DNA from: Candidatus Avedoeria danica
GTDB taxonomy: Bacteria > Chloroflexota > Anaerolineae > Epilineales > Epilineaceae
Length of the DNA stretch: 64,000 nt
Direction of reading: 5' to 3'
NCBI GenBank assembly: GCA_016703025.1
Contig: JADJCV010000004.1
Coordinates: 2,049,501 to 2,113,500, forward strand
Part shown: positions 34,540 through 43,395 of the stretch, in pieces
How positions within the stretch are numbered: the first letter of the stretch is position 1
How the letters are laid out: each line of letters begins with the position of its first letter
Notes under the pieces: model-generated
What the model saw: only the letters and a program-made list of their open reading frames with translations
What the model was told of the DNA's origin: nothing
The model's database searches: none
Position numbers and translations under genes: made by a program

Positions 34540-34545
34540 CATAAT
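34540..34545 (+). promoter_or_regulatory. -10 element (GG-CATAAT)
   Basis: CATAAT followed by CG, 35 bases before the ATG at 34581. The upstream sequence 34490-34520 contains a degenerate GTAGGGGCA-type repeat. Confidence 0.45.
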
Positions 34546-34580
34546 CGAACCCGCCCCGCCAGCCACCCAGGAGCCCCGCC

Positions 34581-37001
34581 ATGCCCTCCCCCGCCGACTT
34601 CGAGAAGCTCGGCACGTTCTACCTCGGCCGGACGTACGACATGACGGCCAAGAAGGCAACGGACGAGCTCCTGCTCTACGACGCGAACGACCTCACGACG
34701 CACGCCCTGTGCATCGGCATGACGGGCAGCGGCAAGACCGGGCTGTGCATCAGCCTGATCGAGGAGGCGCTGCTCGACGGCGTGCCGGCGCTCATCATCG
34801 ACCCCAAGGGCGATCTGACGAACCTCATGCTCACGTTCCCGGAACTTCGCCCGGCGGACTTCGAGCCCTGGGTCAACCCGGACGACGCCGTGACGGCCGG
34901 CGTGAGCGTCGGCGAGTTCGCCGCGCAGCAGGCATCGCTTTGGCAAAAGGGCTTAGCCGACTGGGGCCAGGACGGCGCCCGCATCGCCCAGCTGCGCCGG
35001 AGGGCCGACATCGCGATCTACACGCCGGGCTCGAGCGCCGGCATCCCGATCTCGATCCTCAAGAGCTTCGGCGCACCGCCCCCCGCGCTCGTCGACGACG
35101 CCGACCTCCTCCGCGAGCGGGTCACGACCACCGCCACCAGCCTCCTCTCACTCCTCGGAATCGACGCCGACCCGCTGCGCAGCCGCGAGCACATCCTCGT
35201 CGCCCGGATCTTCGAGGACGCCTGGCGCGCGGGTCGGGACGTCGGCTTGGCCGAACTGATCGGCCTGATCCAGCGACCGCCGTTCGCCACCGTCGGCGCC
35301 TTGGCCACGGACGCGTTCTACGCGCCCGATGACCGCCACGAGCTGGCGATGCGCCTGAACAACCTGCTCGCCGCGCCGGGCTTCGACGTCTGGCTGTCCG
35401 GCGAGGCGCTCGACATCGACCAACTCCTCCACGACCCCGCCGGCCGCCCACGCGCCGCCATCCTGACGATCAGCCACCTGTCGGACGCCGAGCGGATGTT
35501 CTTCGTCTCGCTCCTCCTGAACGAGGTCCTCGGCTGGGTGCGCCTGCAAAGCGGCACAACCTCCCTGCGCGCGATCCTCTACATGGACGAGATCTTCGGT
35601 TTCTTCCCCCCCACCGCCAACCCGCCGAGCAAGACGCCGCTCCTTGCCCTTCTCAAGCAGGCCCGCGCCTTCGGCCTCGGCATCGTCCTGGCCACACAGA
35701 ACCCGGTCGACCTGGACTACAAGGGCCTGTCCAACATCGGCACCTGGCTGATCGGCCGCCTCCAGACGGACCGCGACAAGCAGCGGATCCTCGACGGCCT
35801 CGAGGGCGCCGCCGCCGGCGCCGGCCGGTTCGACCGCGCCGAGATGGAGGAGACGCTCGCCGGCCTCGGCAAGCGCGTCTTCCTGATGAACAACGTTCAC
35901 GAGAACGCGCCCGTCATCTTCACGACGCGCTGGGCGATGAGCTACCTGCGCGGCCCGCTGGCGCGCGACCAGATCAAGCGCCTGATGGCCGGCCGCAAGC
36001 CCACGCCGGCGGCCGCACCCGCGCCGACGTTCGCCGCCACGGCAGCGTCGGCGCGCACGTCGCCCGCCGCGCCGTCGTCCGCCCACGGCGCCGCCGTGCC
36101 CTTCGCCCTGTCCGCCGACGACCCCGCCGGCCTCGCCCCCGTCCTGCCGCCCGACGTCCCGGTCTACTTCGTGCCCCGCCCCGGCCCCGTCGTCGCCCGC
36201 ACACCGTACCGCGCACACGCCCTCGGCGTGGCCACGGTGCGCTTCGCCGACCGCAAGACGGGCGTGGACGTGACGCGCGAGCACGTCCTGCTCGCGCCGA
36301 TCGACGACACGAGCGTGCCGGTGAGCTGGGAAACCTCGACCTCGACGAGCCTGCGCTTGGACGACCTCGAGGCCCAGCCGATGCCGGGCATCCCGTTCGC
36401 GGAGCTGCCATCGCCCGCAGTGCAGGCCCGGAACTACAAGGACTGGGGCAAGGATCTGGCGGAGTGGCTGTACGCGAACAGCGAACTGCCCGTCCTCTAC
36501 TGCCCCGAACTCGAGACCTACGCCCGCCCCGACGAGGACGAGCGCGCCTTCCGGGTGCGGCTGGGCGAGGCGTCCCGCGAGGAGCGCGACCGGCAGACGG
36601 ATGCGCTGAAGGCCAAGTACGGCCCGAAGATGCGCCTGCTCGAGGAGCGACTGCGCAAGGCGGAGCAGCGCGTCGACAAAGAGCAGACGGACGCGAGCAC
36701 CGGCCTGGCCGGCACGATCCTCGGCGCCGTCTTGGGCCGCCGCACCGTCCTCGGCATGGCCAAGGAGGCCGCCCGCGGCGTCTCGCGCGGGATGCGCGAG
36801 CGCGAGGACGTCTCGCGCGCCAAGGAGGACGTCGCGGCGGCGAAGGAGCAGATCGAGGCGCTCGACCGGTCGTTCCAGGACGACATCGCGGCGATCGAGG
36901 CCCGGATCGACCCGGCGGCCGTCGAGATCGAGACCGTCAGCCTCAGGCCGACGAAGGCGAACGTCGTGGTGCGGGCGTGCGCTTTGGCGTGGGGGATGTG
37001 A
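34581..37001 (+). CDS. HerA/FtsK-like ATPase (DUF853-type) with C-terminal coiled coil
   Basis: An 806-residue cytoplasmic P-loop ATPase. Walker A is GMTGSGKT at residues 46-53, then LIIDPKGDLTNL. Walker B is ILYMDEIF with Asp336 and Glu337, and the sensor-like LATQNPVDLDYKGL and the arginine-rich LIGRLQTDRDKQR follow. This is the HerA-FtsK core, with a fold and motifs matching DUF853/DUF87-type ATPases. After a Pro/Ala linker (about 475-510) comes a region of unknown fold. Residues about 650-770 are strongly charged and helical (LLEERLRKAEQRVDKEQ, EDVAAAKEQIEALDRSF), predicted coiled coil. AGGAG precedes the ATG. No NurA nuclease is adjacent, so a DNA-end resection role is unproven. Confidence 0.88.
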   Translation: MPSPADFEKLGTFYLGRTYDMTAKKATDELLLYDANDLTTHALCIGMTGSGKTGLCISLIEEALLDGVPALIIDPKGDLTNLMLTFPELRPADFEPWVNPDDAVTAGVSVGEFAAQQASLWQKGLADWGQDGARIAQLRRRADIAIYTPGSSAGIPISILKSFGAPPPALVDDADLLRERVTTTATSLLSLLGIDADPLRSREHILVARIFEDAWRAGRDVGLAELIGLIQRPPFATVGALATDAFYAPDDRHELAMRLNNLLAAPGFDVWLSGEALDIDQLLHDPAGRPRAAILTISHLSDAERMFFVSLLLNEVLGWVRLQSGTTSLRAILYMDEIFGFFPPTANPPSKTPLLALLKQARAFGLGIVLATQNPVDLDYKGLSNIGTWLIGRLQTDRDKQRILDGLEGAAAGAGRFDRAEMEETLAGLGKRVFLMNNVHENAPVIFTTRWAMSYLRGPLARDQIKRLMAGRKPTPAAAPAPTFAATAASARTSPAAPSSAHGAAVPFALSADDPAGLAPVLPPDVPVYFVPRPGPVVARTPYRAHALGVATVRFADRKTGVDVTREHVLLAPIDDTSVPVSWETSTSTSLRLDDLEAQPMPGIPFAELPSPAVQARNYKDWGKDLAEWLYANSELPVLYCPELETYARPDEDERAFRVRLGEASREERDRQTDALKAKYGPKMRLLEERLRKAEQRVDKEQTDASTGLAGTILGAVLGRRTVLGMAKEAARGVSRGMREREDVSRAKEDVAAAKEQIEALDRSFQDDIAAIEARIDPAAVEIETVSLRPTKANVVVRACALAWGM

Positions 37002-37018
37002 CGGACATCGTCACCGCG

Positions 37019-37090
37019 CCCGACGACAACATGCGGCGCGCCATCGCCCGGACGCCCGACAACGACGTGCGACGCGCCATCGCCCGGACG
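37019..37090 (+). repeat. 36-base tandem repeat, two units
   Basis: Units 37019-37054 and 37055-37090 begin CCCGACGACAACATG and CCCGACAACGACGTG and both end GCGCCATCGCCCGGACG. They sit between the HerA-like and polyketide synthase genes and directly precede a palindrome. Confidence 0.7.
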
Positions 37091-37091
37091 C

Positions 37092-37120
37092 TGTGTAGGG
37101 GCATGCCGTGCCCCTACACA
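37092..37120. repeat. Perfect palindrome TGTGTAGGGGCA / TGCCCCTACACA
   Basis: A 12-bp stem with a 5-base loop. It can form a hairpin downstream of the HerA-like gene, but no T-run follows, so it is a dispersed element more than a classic terminator. Partial relatives lie at 9248-9266 and about 34498-34520. Confidence 0.7.
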
Positions 37121-37149
37121 ACCGTGATCGATGACCGAGGGGGCGGCCG

Positions 37150-38376
37150 ATGGGCACGGGGGTAACCACACGGCTCTACGGCCTCGGCACCGCCACGCCT
37201 CCGCACAGCGCCGCGCAAGCCGATGTCGGCACGTTCATGGCCCGCGTCGTCGCCGCCGCCGGCCCGGCGAACGGCAATCGCCCCGTACGCAGCGCCCGCC
37301 TGATCCGCCGCCTCTACGCCGAGAGCGGCATCGCCCGCCGCCACAGCGTCCTGGCCGACTACGCGTGCGACGATCCGGCCGCGTTCACGTTCTTCCCACC
37401 CAATTGGGCGCTCGACCCGTTCCCGACGACGGCCGAGCGGATGGTCGTCTACCGCGAGGCCAGCGTCGAACTCGGCGCCCGGGCCGCGCAGCAGGCGCTC
37501 GCCGACGCGTCGATGACAGCGCGCGACGTCACCCATCTGGTCATCAGCACGTGCACCGGGTTCTTCGCCCCCGGACCCGACGTCCTCCTCTTGCGCCGCC
37601 TCGGCCTCGCGCCGAACACCGCGCGCACCGTCATCGGCTTCATGGGCTGCAACGCCGCGTTCAACGGCCTGCGGACGGCGGATGACATCGTGCGCTCGAA
37701 CGCCGACGCGGTCGTCCTCCAGATCTGTGTGGAGCTTTGCAGCCTCCACTTCCAGCGCGACGACGCCTCCGAGACGCTCATCGCGAACTGCCTGTTCGCC
37801 GACGGCGCCTCCGCCGCCGTCTGGGCGGCCGACGGCGCACGGCCGGGCGGGCACGCCGCGCTCCTCGGCACGTTCAGCACCGTCCACGACGACAGCCTCG
37901 ACCAGATGGGCTGGCGGATCGGCGACCACGGCTTCGTGATGACGTTGACCGACGCCGTCCCGGACACGCTCGCCCGCGCGATCCACCCGTTCGTCCAATC
38001 GCTCCTCCACCGCAGCCGGACCGACCTCGACCGCGTCGCCGGCTGGGCGATCCACCCGGGCGGCCGCCGGATCGTCGAGGGCATCGGCCGGGCGCTCGAG
38101 CTCGACGAGCCCGACCTGGCCTCGGCCTACGGCGTGCTGCGCGACCACGGCAACATGTCCAGCGCGACGATCCTCTTCGTCCTGCAGCGCGAGCTGGACC
38201 GACTGCGCTCCGGCAGTTCGGACGTAGGCGACGGCTCGCCCGCCGAACGCCTTGGCGTCGTCGCCCCCGTTCGCGTGGGATCCGACGGCCGCGACATCGT
38301 CGGCCGCGACATCGTCGCCCTCGGCTTCGGCCCCGGGCTCAGCCTCGAGGGCGCGGTGCTCCGCGCCACGCCGTGA
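37150..38376 (+). CDS. Type III polyketide synthase (chalcone/alkylresorcinol synthase family)
   Basis: A 408-residue homodimeric condensing enzyme that extends an acyl-CoA starter with malonyl-CoA units. The catalytic triad is complete: Cys167 in GFMGCNAAFNGL, His302 in WAIHPGGRRI and Asn335 in LRDHGNMSSATI. The family-typical GFGPGLSLEGAVL closes the chain. GAGGGGGCGG precedes the ATG. The stop overlaps the methyltransferase start as GTGA. The product is likely an alkylresorcinol, alkylpyrone or similar lipid, but chain length and starter cannot be read here. Confidence 0.95.
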   Translation: MGTGVTTRLYGLGTATPPHSAAQADVGTFMARVVAAAGPANGNRPVRSARLIRRLYAESGIARRHSVLADYACDDPAAFTFFPPNWALDPFPTTAERMVVYREASVELGARAAQQALADASMTARDVTHLVISTCTGFFAPGPDVLLLRRLGLAPNTARTVIGFMGCNAAFNGLRTADDIVRSNADAVVLQICVELCSLHFQRDDASETLIANCLFADGASAAVWAADGARPGGHAALLGTFSTVHDDSLDQMGWRIGDHGFVMTLTDAVPDTLARAIHPFVQSLLHRSRTDLDRVAGWAIHPGGRRIVEGIGRALELDEPDLASAYGVLRDHGNMSSATILFVLQRELDRLRSGSSDVGDGSPAERLGVVAPVRVGSDGRDIVGRDIVALGFGPGLSLEGAVLRATP

Positions 38377-39161
38377 AGGCGCCGGCGGCCCCCCGGCCCA
38401 GCCGCTTCGCGCGCCGCAGCACGGCCGACGAGTGGATGGACGATCCGTCCATCGGCGGGCCGGAGCTCGAGGCGGCGCTCCGGCAGCTGACCCGGGTCAA
38501 CCGGCTGCTCGGGGGGTATGCGCCGAGCGTGGCGGGGGTGCTGGGGTTGCTTGGGGGTGAGGCGCCCCACCCATCCGTTCTCCCCCGCACCGCCCACCTC
38601 CTCGACGTCGGCACCGGCGCCGCCGACACCCCGCGGCGCCTGATCGAAGCGTGCGCCGCGCGCGGCACCGTGCTGCACGTCACGGCGATCGACCTCGCCG
38701 CGCACACCGTCGCATACGCCCAGCGCCACAGCGCCGCCCACCCGTCGCTCAACGCCGTGCAGGCCGACCTCCTCGCGCTCGACGCCGACGCCCCCGGCGC
38801 CCGGTTCGACGTCGTGCACGCCGCGATGGTCCTGCACCACTTCCGCGACGACGATGCGGTCCGGGCGCTGGCCAGGATGTACGCCCTCGCCGAGGTCGGC
38901 GTCGTCGTGAACGATCTCCACCGCCACCCGGTGGCCTACTGGGGCTTCCGCGCCCTCGCCGCCATCTTCTTCCGCAACCGCATGGTCCGCCACGACGGCC
39001 CGGTGAGCGTCCTGCGCGGCTTCCGCCGCGCCGAACTGCGCGCACTGGCCGCCCGCGCCGGCTGGCCGATGGACCGCACGCGCCTGCGGTGGTGGCCGCT
39101 GTTCCGCTGGCAGCTCGTCGCGGACAAGCGGGGCACGGCAGCGCGCACGGCCGGGCGGTGA
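38373..39161 (+). CDS. SAM-dependent methyltransferase of the type III PKS cassette
   Basis: A 262-residue class I methyltransferase starting at GTG 38373 (GTGA overlap). The SAM-binding motif I is LLDVGTGAADTPRRL near residue 68, the acidic residue after strand 2 is in VTAIDLAAHTV, and motif IV-like FDVVHAAMVLHHF follows. The short C-terminal region has a hydrophobic, basic stretch (AYWGFRALAAIFFRNRMVRH) that may touch membranes. Its position between a type III PKS and a flavoprotein suggests methylation of the polyketide ring. Overlaps at both ends indicate one coupled operon. Confidence 0.9.
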   Translation: MKAPAAPRPSRFARRSTADEWMDDPSIGGPELEAALRQLTRVNRLLGGYAPSVAGVLGLLGGEAPHPSVLPRTAHLLDVGTGAADTPRRLIEACAARGTVLHVTAIDLAAHTVAYAQRHSAAHPSLNAVQADLLALDADAPGARFDVVHAAMVLHHFRDDDAVRALARMYALAEVGVVVNDLHRHPVAYWGFRALAAIFFRNRMVRHDGPVSVLRGFRRAELRALAARAGWPMDRTRLRWWPLFRWQLVADKRGTAARTAGR

Positions 39162-40468
39162 CCCGTACGACGCGCTGCGCCGGCGTCGCGGCGCGCGGTG
39201 ACGACAGCGGCAATGTCGGGGGCGAGGGCGCGGGCACGGTTGCCGGCGATGACGACGCCGCGTGCGCGGGCGAGGCCGGCACCGCCGACGTCGCCATCGT
39301 CGGCGCCGGCCCGGCCGGTGCGTCGCTGGCCGCCCTGCTCGCCCGGCACGGTCTCGACGTCGTCGTCCTCGAGCGCGACCGCTTCCCGCGCGACAAGCTG
39401 TGCGGCGAGTTCCTGAGCCCGGAAGCCCAGGAGGCGCTCCGGACGATCGGCTGCCGGGACGACCTCGCCGCCCTCGCCCCGCCCGCGCTGACCCACGCCC
39501 GCTTCACGACGCCCAGCGGCTTCGCGCTCGCCGTCCCGCTGCCCGGCGCCGCGTGGGGCCTCAGCCGCCTCGCCCTCGACGCCGCCCTGGCGGCCAACGC
39601 CCGCGCGTGCGGCGCCCGCGTGCGCGAGGGGGCCGTTGCCACGGCCGTGCGCGCCGCGGCCGACGGCACGCGCGTCATCCACTTCACGCCGGCGGCCGGC
39701 GCGCCCGGCGTCGGCGGCACGGTGCGCGCCACCCTCGTCGTCTGCGCCCACGGCCGCCGCGACCGCCTCGACCGATCGCTCGACCGCCCGTTCTTCCGCC
39801 GGACGACACCGTTCCTCGCCCTGAAGCGCCACCTCCGGGCGACGGACGACGACGTCGGCCGCGCGACCTTCGCTGCTCTGGCCGGTTCCGTCGAGATGCA
39901 CGTCTTCGACGGCGGCTACTGCGGGCTGGCGCCGATCGAGACCGGCGCGGTGAACGCGTGCCTCCTCCTCCACCGCCGCTTCGTCGCGCCGCTGGCCGAC
40001 GCGGCCTGGCCGACCGTCCTCGCCGCCGCCGGCCGGGCGAACCCAGCCCTTGCCGCCCGCCTCCAAGGGCTCGCCCCGGCCGACGACACCGTGCACGCCG
40101 TGGCACAGGTGTCGCTGCACTTCAAGGATCGCGGCAACGCGCTGGCGCTGTTCGCCGGCGACGCCGCCGGCATGATCGCCCCGCTGGCCGGCGACGGGCA
40201 GGCGATGGCGCTCGGCGGCGCGGTGCGCTTGGCCGACCTCATCGTGCACGCGTTGCCGGGCGCCGGGTCGCGGCTGGACGACGACGACCGCGCGCACCTT
40301 GCCGCCGCATGGAACGGCGCGTGGCGGCGTGCCTTCGGCGGGCGGATGCGCCTGGCGCTGGCGCTGCAGCCCGTGCTCCTCTCGGCGCGCGCCGCCGAGC
40401 CCGCCGCACGGCTCGTCGCCGCCACGCCCGGTGCCGCGGCATGGCTCGCGCGCGCCACGCGCGGCTAG
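39158..40468 (+). CDS. FAD-dependent oxidoreductase (geranylgeranyl-reductase-like) of the PKS cassette
   Basis: A 436-residue flavoprotein starting at GTG 39158 (GTGA overlap). The first 40 residues are low complexity, so a later start is possible. The dinucleotide fold is VAIVGAGPAGASLAALLARHG, then DVVVLERDRFPRDKLCGEFLSP, which is typical of the geranylgeranyl reductase/halogenase-like group. The FAD-contact motif LFAGDAAGMIAPLAGDG lies near residue 335. It probably hydroxylates or reduces the polyketide product, as in bacterial operons that turn alkylresorcinols into alkylquinone-like lipids. This role is inferred from context. Confidence 0.9.
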   Translation: MTRTTRCAGVAARGDDSGNVGGEGAGTVAGDDDAACAGEAGTADVAIVGAGPAGASLAALLARHGLDVVVLERDRFPRDKLCGEFLSPEAQEALRTIGCRDDLAALAPPALTHARFTTPSGFALAVPLPGAAWGLSRLALDAALAANARACGARVREGAVATAVRAAADGTRVIHFTPAAGAPGVGGTVRATLVVCAHGRRDRLDRSLDRPFFRRTTPFLALKRHLRATDDDVGRATFAALAGSVEMHVFDGGYCGLAPIETGAVNACLLLHRRFVAPLADAAWPTVLAAAGRANPALAARLQGLAPADDTVHAVAQVSLHFKDRGNALALFAGDAAGMIAPLAGDGQAMALGGAVRLADLIVHALPGAGSRLDDDDRAHLAAAWNGAWRRAFGGRMRLALALQPVLLSARAAEPAARLVAATPGAAAWLARATRG

Positions 40469-40471
40469 AAT
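40466..40471 (+). promoter_or_regulatory. -10 element (GGC-TAGAAT)
   Basis: TAGAAT preceded by GGC and followed by CG, 35 bases before the ATG at 40507. Its first three bases are also the stop codon of the upstream oxidoreductase. Confidence 0.5.
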
Positions 40472-40506
40472 CGACGCGCGCAACGCCGACAAGAGGAGGC
40501 CGAACG

Positions 40507-40980
40507 ATGACAGGAGGCCATACAATGCCGCCAACGCTCGAATCGATCTGGATCAAGCGTGCCGCCGGCGGCACGATGGACCCCGCGACCACCGCCGATG
40601 CGATCGCCGGCGTCGGCCTGGCCGGCAACGCCGACCAGGGCGGGCGGCGCCAGGTGACGATCATCTCGCGCGCCGCCTGGGACGCCACGACGGCCGACCT
40701 CGGCGCGCCCGTCGACCCATCGGCGCGCCGGGCGAACCTGCTCGTGCGCGGCATCGACCTGGCGCACAGCAATGGGCGGGTGCTTGCGATCGGCAACGTC
40801 CGTGTCCGGATCCACGGCGAGACCCGCCCGTGCGCCCTGATGGACCAGATGCACAACGGGCTCCGCCAGGCGCTCGACCCGGACTGGCGTGCCGGTGCGT
40901 ACGGCGAAGTCCTGGACAGCGGCACGCTCAGCGTTGGCGATCCGGTCGGCTGGGTCGAGGTGTCCGTCAGCGAAAGGTAA
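40507..40980 (+). CDS. MOSC-domain protein
   Basis: A 157-residue cytoplasmic protein with a MOSC (molybdenum cofactor sulfurase C-terminal) fold. It has the family pattern RRANLLVRGIDL, then an inner strand region and RPCALMDQ with the conserved Cys that is thought to carry or transfer sulfur. Two starts are well supported: ATG 40507 (GAGGAGG 8 bases before) and ATG 40525 (AGGAGG 7 bases before), with the AGGAGGCC block duplicated. The molybdenum enzyme it would serve is not in the window. Confidence 0.88.
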   Translation: MTGGHTMPPTLESIWIKRAAGGTMDPATTADAIAGVGLAGNADQGGRRQVTIISRAAWDATTADLGAPVDPSARRANLLVRGIDLAHSNGRVLAIGNVRVRIHGETRPCALMDQMHNGLRQALDPDWRAGAYGEVLDSGTLSVGDPVGWVEVSVSER

Positions 40981-41115
40981 GCGTTTGGTAAGAATGCGGG
41001 AATCCCGCGTACCTCCTCGCCGCGAGCGGCGTCTTGTTCCACGAAGACACGACAGTTGTGTCTCTTGCGGTTCGATTCGACGCTTTTTCCCCTTTTCGGC
41101 TTGGAGGTTTGGACG

Positions 41116-41274
41116 ATGGAACTTGGGATGCGCCTGCGGGCATTGTGGCTGATCGGTGCGACGTTCATGTTCGGCCTTGCGGTGGCCTTCGCCCTCCTGT
41201 ACACCGCACACACCCTCGGCATCGACGTGCCGACGCCGCTCAGCTTCGTCATCGACGGCGGGGCGAACGGCTGA
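41116..41274 (+). CDS. Small single-pass membrane protein
   Basis: A 52-residue protein (MELGMRLRALWLIGATFMFG...) with one membrane segment at about residues 9-32. GGAGG lies 9 bases before the ATG. The leader from 40981 contains two short stems (GCGGG/CCCGC near 40998 and AGACAC/GTGTCT near 41045) and a T-rich stretch. No family is recognised. The gene converges on the lipase-maturation-factor-like gene. Confidence 0.65.
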   Translation: MELGMRLRALWLIGATFMFGLAVAFALLYTAHTLGIDVPTPLSFVIDGGANG

Positions 41275-41367
41275 TCGAGGGTTGACCGAGTTGTGGGCTC
41301 ACCGAACCGTGGGCTCACACCGTACACATGCGGCCGGCGCGGCGAACTGCCCCGTCGGCCGCATCCG

Positions 41368-42951
41368 TTAACGCTCCACAACGACCCGCCCCCCACTCCG
41401 AACCCACCACGCGCCCGTCCGCCGCCGCACCGCCGCGTCGCTGAACCGGTCGTCGACGAGGACGGCGCGCACCGCCATAGGCCGGCGGCCGTCGAACGGA
41501 TCGGACGCCACGAGGGCCACGACGGACGCGTCGCCCCGCTTCAGCGCCTCAAGGAACCGGCCGAGCCATACCGGCGCCTCGCCGCCCGCGCCCACCTCCA
41601 GCGCGGCGAACCAGAGCTGCCAGTCCAACCGCGGCATGTGCGGCCCGGCCAGGCGCGGCGCCCGGTGCACGTCGCTCGGCAGCCAGCGCAAGGGGTACGG
41701 CCGCCACGTATGCCCGTCGAGCGTGCCCTCGATCACGATCTCCGGCCGCGCCGTCGTCATATCGGCGAACAGGCCGTACGGGTTCACGATCCGCCACGGG
41801 GCAAGGAGGACGTACGGCACCACGACCGGCGCGGCGGCGGGCGACGACGGCCGCCAGCCCGCAGCGAGGGCAAGCGGGGTGATCGTCAGCCACAGGACGG
41901 TGACGACGACGGCGGTCTGGAGGGCGCGGCCGATGCGGGCGGGCCAAGTCGGCGCGGCGGTCGGCGCGGCGGTCGGCGCGGCGCCCGCGGTCGGTTGCGC
42001 CGGGGAGGCATCGCCCAGCAACGACATGCACAGCACCACCGTCAGCACGTTGAAGAAGCCGTAGTTGCCGGTGAGCCCGATCGCCAACTGCAGCGCGATG
42101 AACAGCCACGCCGCGGTGCGCCTCGCCCGCCGCGGGCCGAAGACGAGCAGCGGTGCGCCGAGCTCGATCGCCAGCGCACCGGCCGTCATCGCCCGCAGCG
42201 CGTCCGGCGGCAGGTGGTGGGCAAACCACGCCGCGCGCGTCGGCAGCGGCTGCGTCATGAAGTGGTGCGACAGCGCCGAGAGGTCGCGCCAGACGACGTC
42301 GCCGCGCAGCTTGACGAGGCCGCTGGCGAACATCAGGCGGGCGACGAGGAGGCGGCAGAGCCAGATCATCCGGCGGGTCGTCCGGCGGGACGGCGGGCGG
42401 GACGGAATTCGGCGGATCGAACGACCGGTGCCACCGGCATCCGTCGCCGCACCGAAGTCGTGGCGTAGCGCCGCTGCCAGCCAGATCGCCAGGAACCCGG
42501 CCTCGCACAGCAGCCCGTCCCACTGGTAGCCGAGGAACACGTCGCCCGCGCCGACGAGCGACAGGTAGCCCGCCCACGCGACGACCGCGGCGGCCGCGGG
42601 GACCCACGTCGGTGCCCACGTCGGTGCCCACGGCTGGCTCCACCGTCGCCCGCCCGCTCGACCGCCGGCCCGCGGCCGGTCCCATGGCGCCAGCGCGAGC
42701 ACGATGCCCGCCACGACGACCGCCGCACACGCCGTGTGCAGCGCCCCGTCCGTCGGCCAAAGCCAGAGCAGCGACGGCTGCGCCCACCACGCGCCGAACG
42801 ACGCCGTTGCCTGGCCCGCCCGCTCGGCGATCGGCAGGACGCCGCGCGCGCCGACGAGGCCGATGACCTGCACCCACAGCGACGCGCCGGCGGCGGCATA
42901 CACGAGGCCGATGCCGCGCACGAGCCAGGCGGCGCTGCGCTCGATCGACAT
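41368..42951 (-). CDS. Lipase maturation factor (LMF1)-like membrane protein
   Basis: A protein of about 527 residues with up to eight hydrophobic segments. The family hallmark LGYQWDGLLCEAGFLAIWLA near residues 160-180 and MFASGLVKLRGD near 230 match the lipase maturation factor family (also related to HTTM-type proteins). The soluble C-terminal part has RPEIVIEGTLDGHTW and PRLDWQLWFAAL, as in LMF1. The animal protein helps fold lipases in the ER, but the bacterial role is unknown. The start at 42951 is chosen by similarity; ATGs at 42972-42975 are possible and no ribosome site is strong. Ala/Pro/Thr repeats interrupt a loop near residue 360. Confidence 0.85.
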   Translation of the reverse strand: MSIERSAAWLVRGIGLVYAAAGASLWVQVIGLVGARGVLPIAERAGQATASFGAWWAQPSLLWLWPTDGALHTACAAVVVAGIVLALAPWDRPRAGGRAGGRRWSQPWAPTWAPTWVPAAAAVVAWAGYLSLVGAGDVFLGYQWDGLLCEAGFLAIWLAAALRHDFGAATDAGGTGRSIRRIPSRPPSRRTTRRMIWLCRLLVARLMFASGLVKLRGDVVWRDLSALSHHFMTQPLPTRAAWFAHHLPPDALRAMTAGALAIELGAPLLVFGPRRARRTAAWLFIALQLAIGLTGNYGFFNVLTVVLCMSLLGDASPAQPTAGAAPTAAPTAAPTWPARIGRALQTAVVVTVLWLTITPLALAAGWRPSSPAAAPVVVPYVLLAPWRIVNPYGLFADMTTARPEIVIEGTLDGHTWRPYPLRWLPSDVHRAPRLAGPHMPRLDWQLWFAALEVGAGGEAPVWLGRFLEALKRGDASVVALVASDPFDGRRPMAVRAVLVDDRFSDAAVRRRTGAWWVRSGGRVVVER

Positions 42952-43106
42952 GGGTGCTGGCGCGGTCGGCATCATCGCACGCGACGATACCCCGGGGTGC
43001 CGGCGGCGACAATCCCGGGCCGCGGCGAGGCGTTTGTGCGGCGCGCGGAACGGTGTTAACCTCGACCCGGGAGCAGCGCCCGCAATCCGCACAAGGAGAT
43101 GCCGCG

Positions 43107-43271
43107 ATGACCGACGGACACCCGCCGGAGCCCTCGCCCGCCGCGCCCTGGCAGCAGGCCGTGCTGGACGACGTGTTCCTGCTGACGATGTTCGGCCTGG
43201 TGGTCCCGACGCTGTTCTACATCGTCTGGGGCCTCATCGAGCTGGCCAGCCTGCCGCTGTTCAAGCCGTAG
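43107..43271 (+). CDS. Small membrane subunit of heme-copper oxidoreductase (CbaD-like)
   Basis: A 54-residue protein with one transmembrane helix (DVFLLTMFGLVVPTLFYIVW) and a hydrophilic N-terminus. AAGGAG lies 8 bases before the ATG. It directly precedes the subunit II gene, as small single-helix subunits do in ba3-type oxidase operons. Assignment as a subunit rests on size, topology and position rather than on a strong motif. Confidence 0.65.
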   Translation: MTDGHPPEPSPAAPWQQAVLDDVFLLTMFGLVVPTLFYIVWGLIELASLPLFKP

Positions 43272-43395
43272 GCCCGTCGATGGCGTCGCGCATGGCGCCG
43301 TCCGATCCGCGCCGACGATGGCGGTGGCGCCGTTCGGTTTCAACCCGACGGCCCATGCCCTGCCCGCATCCAACCCGAAAACTGGAGAGCAATCG

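Noticed and set aside
41070..41090. GGTTCGATTCG resembling a tRNA T-arm
   Set aside because: No matching acceptor, D or anticodon stems can be drawn around it.
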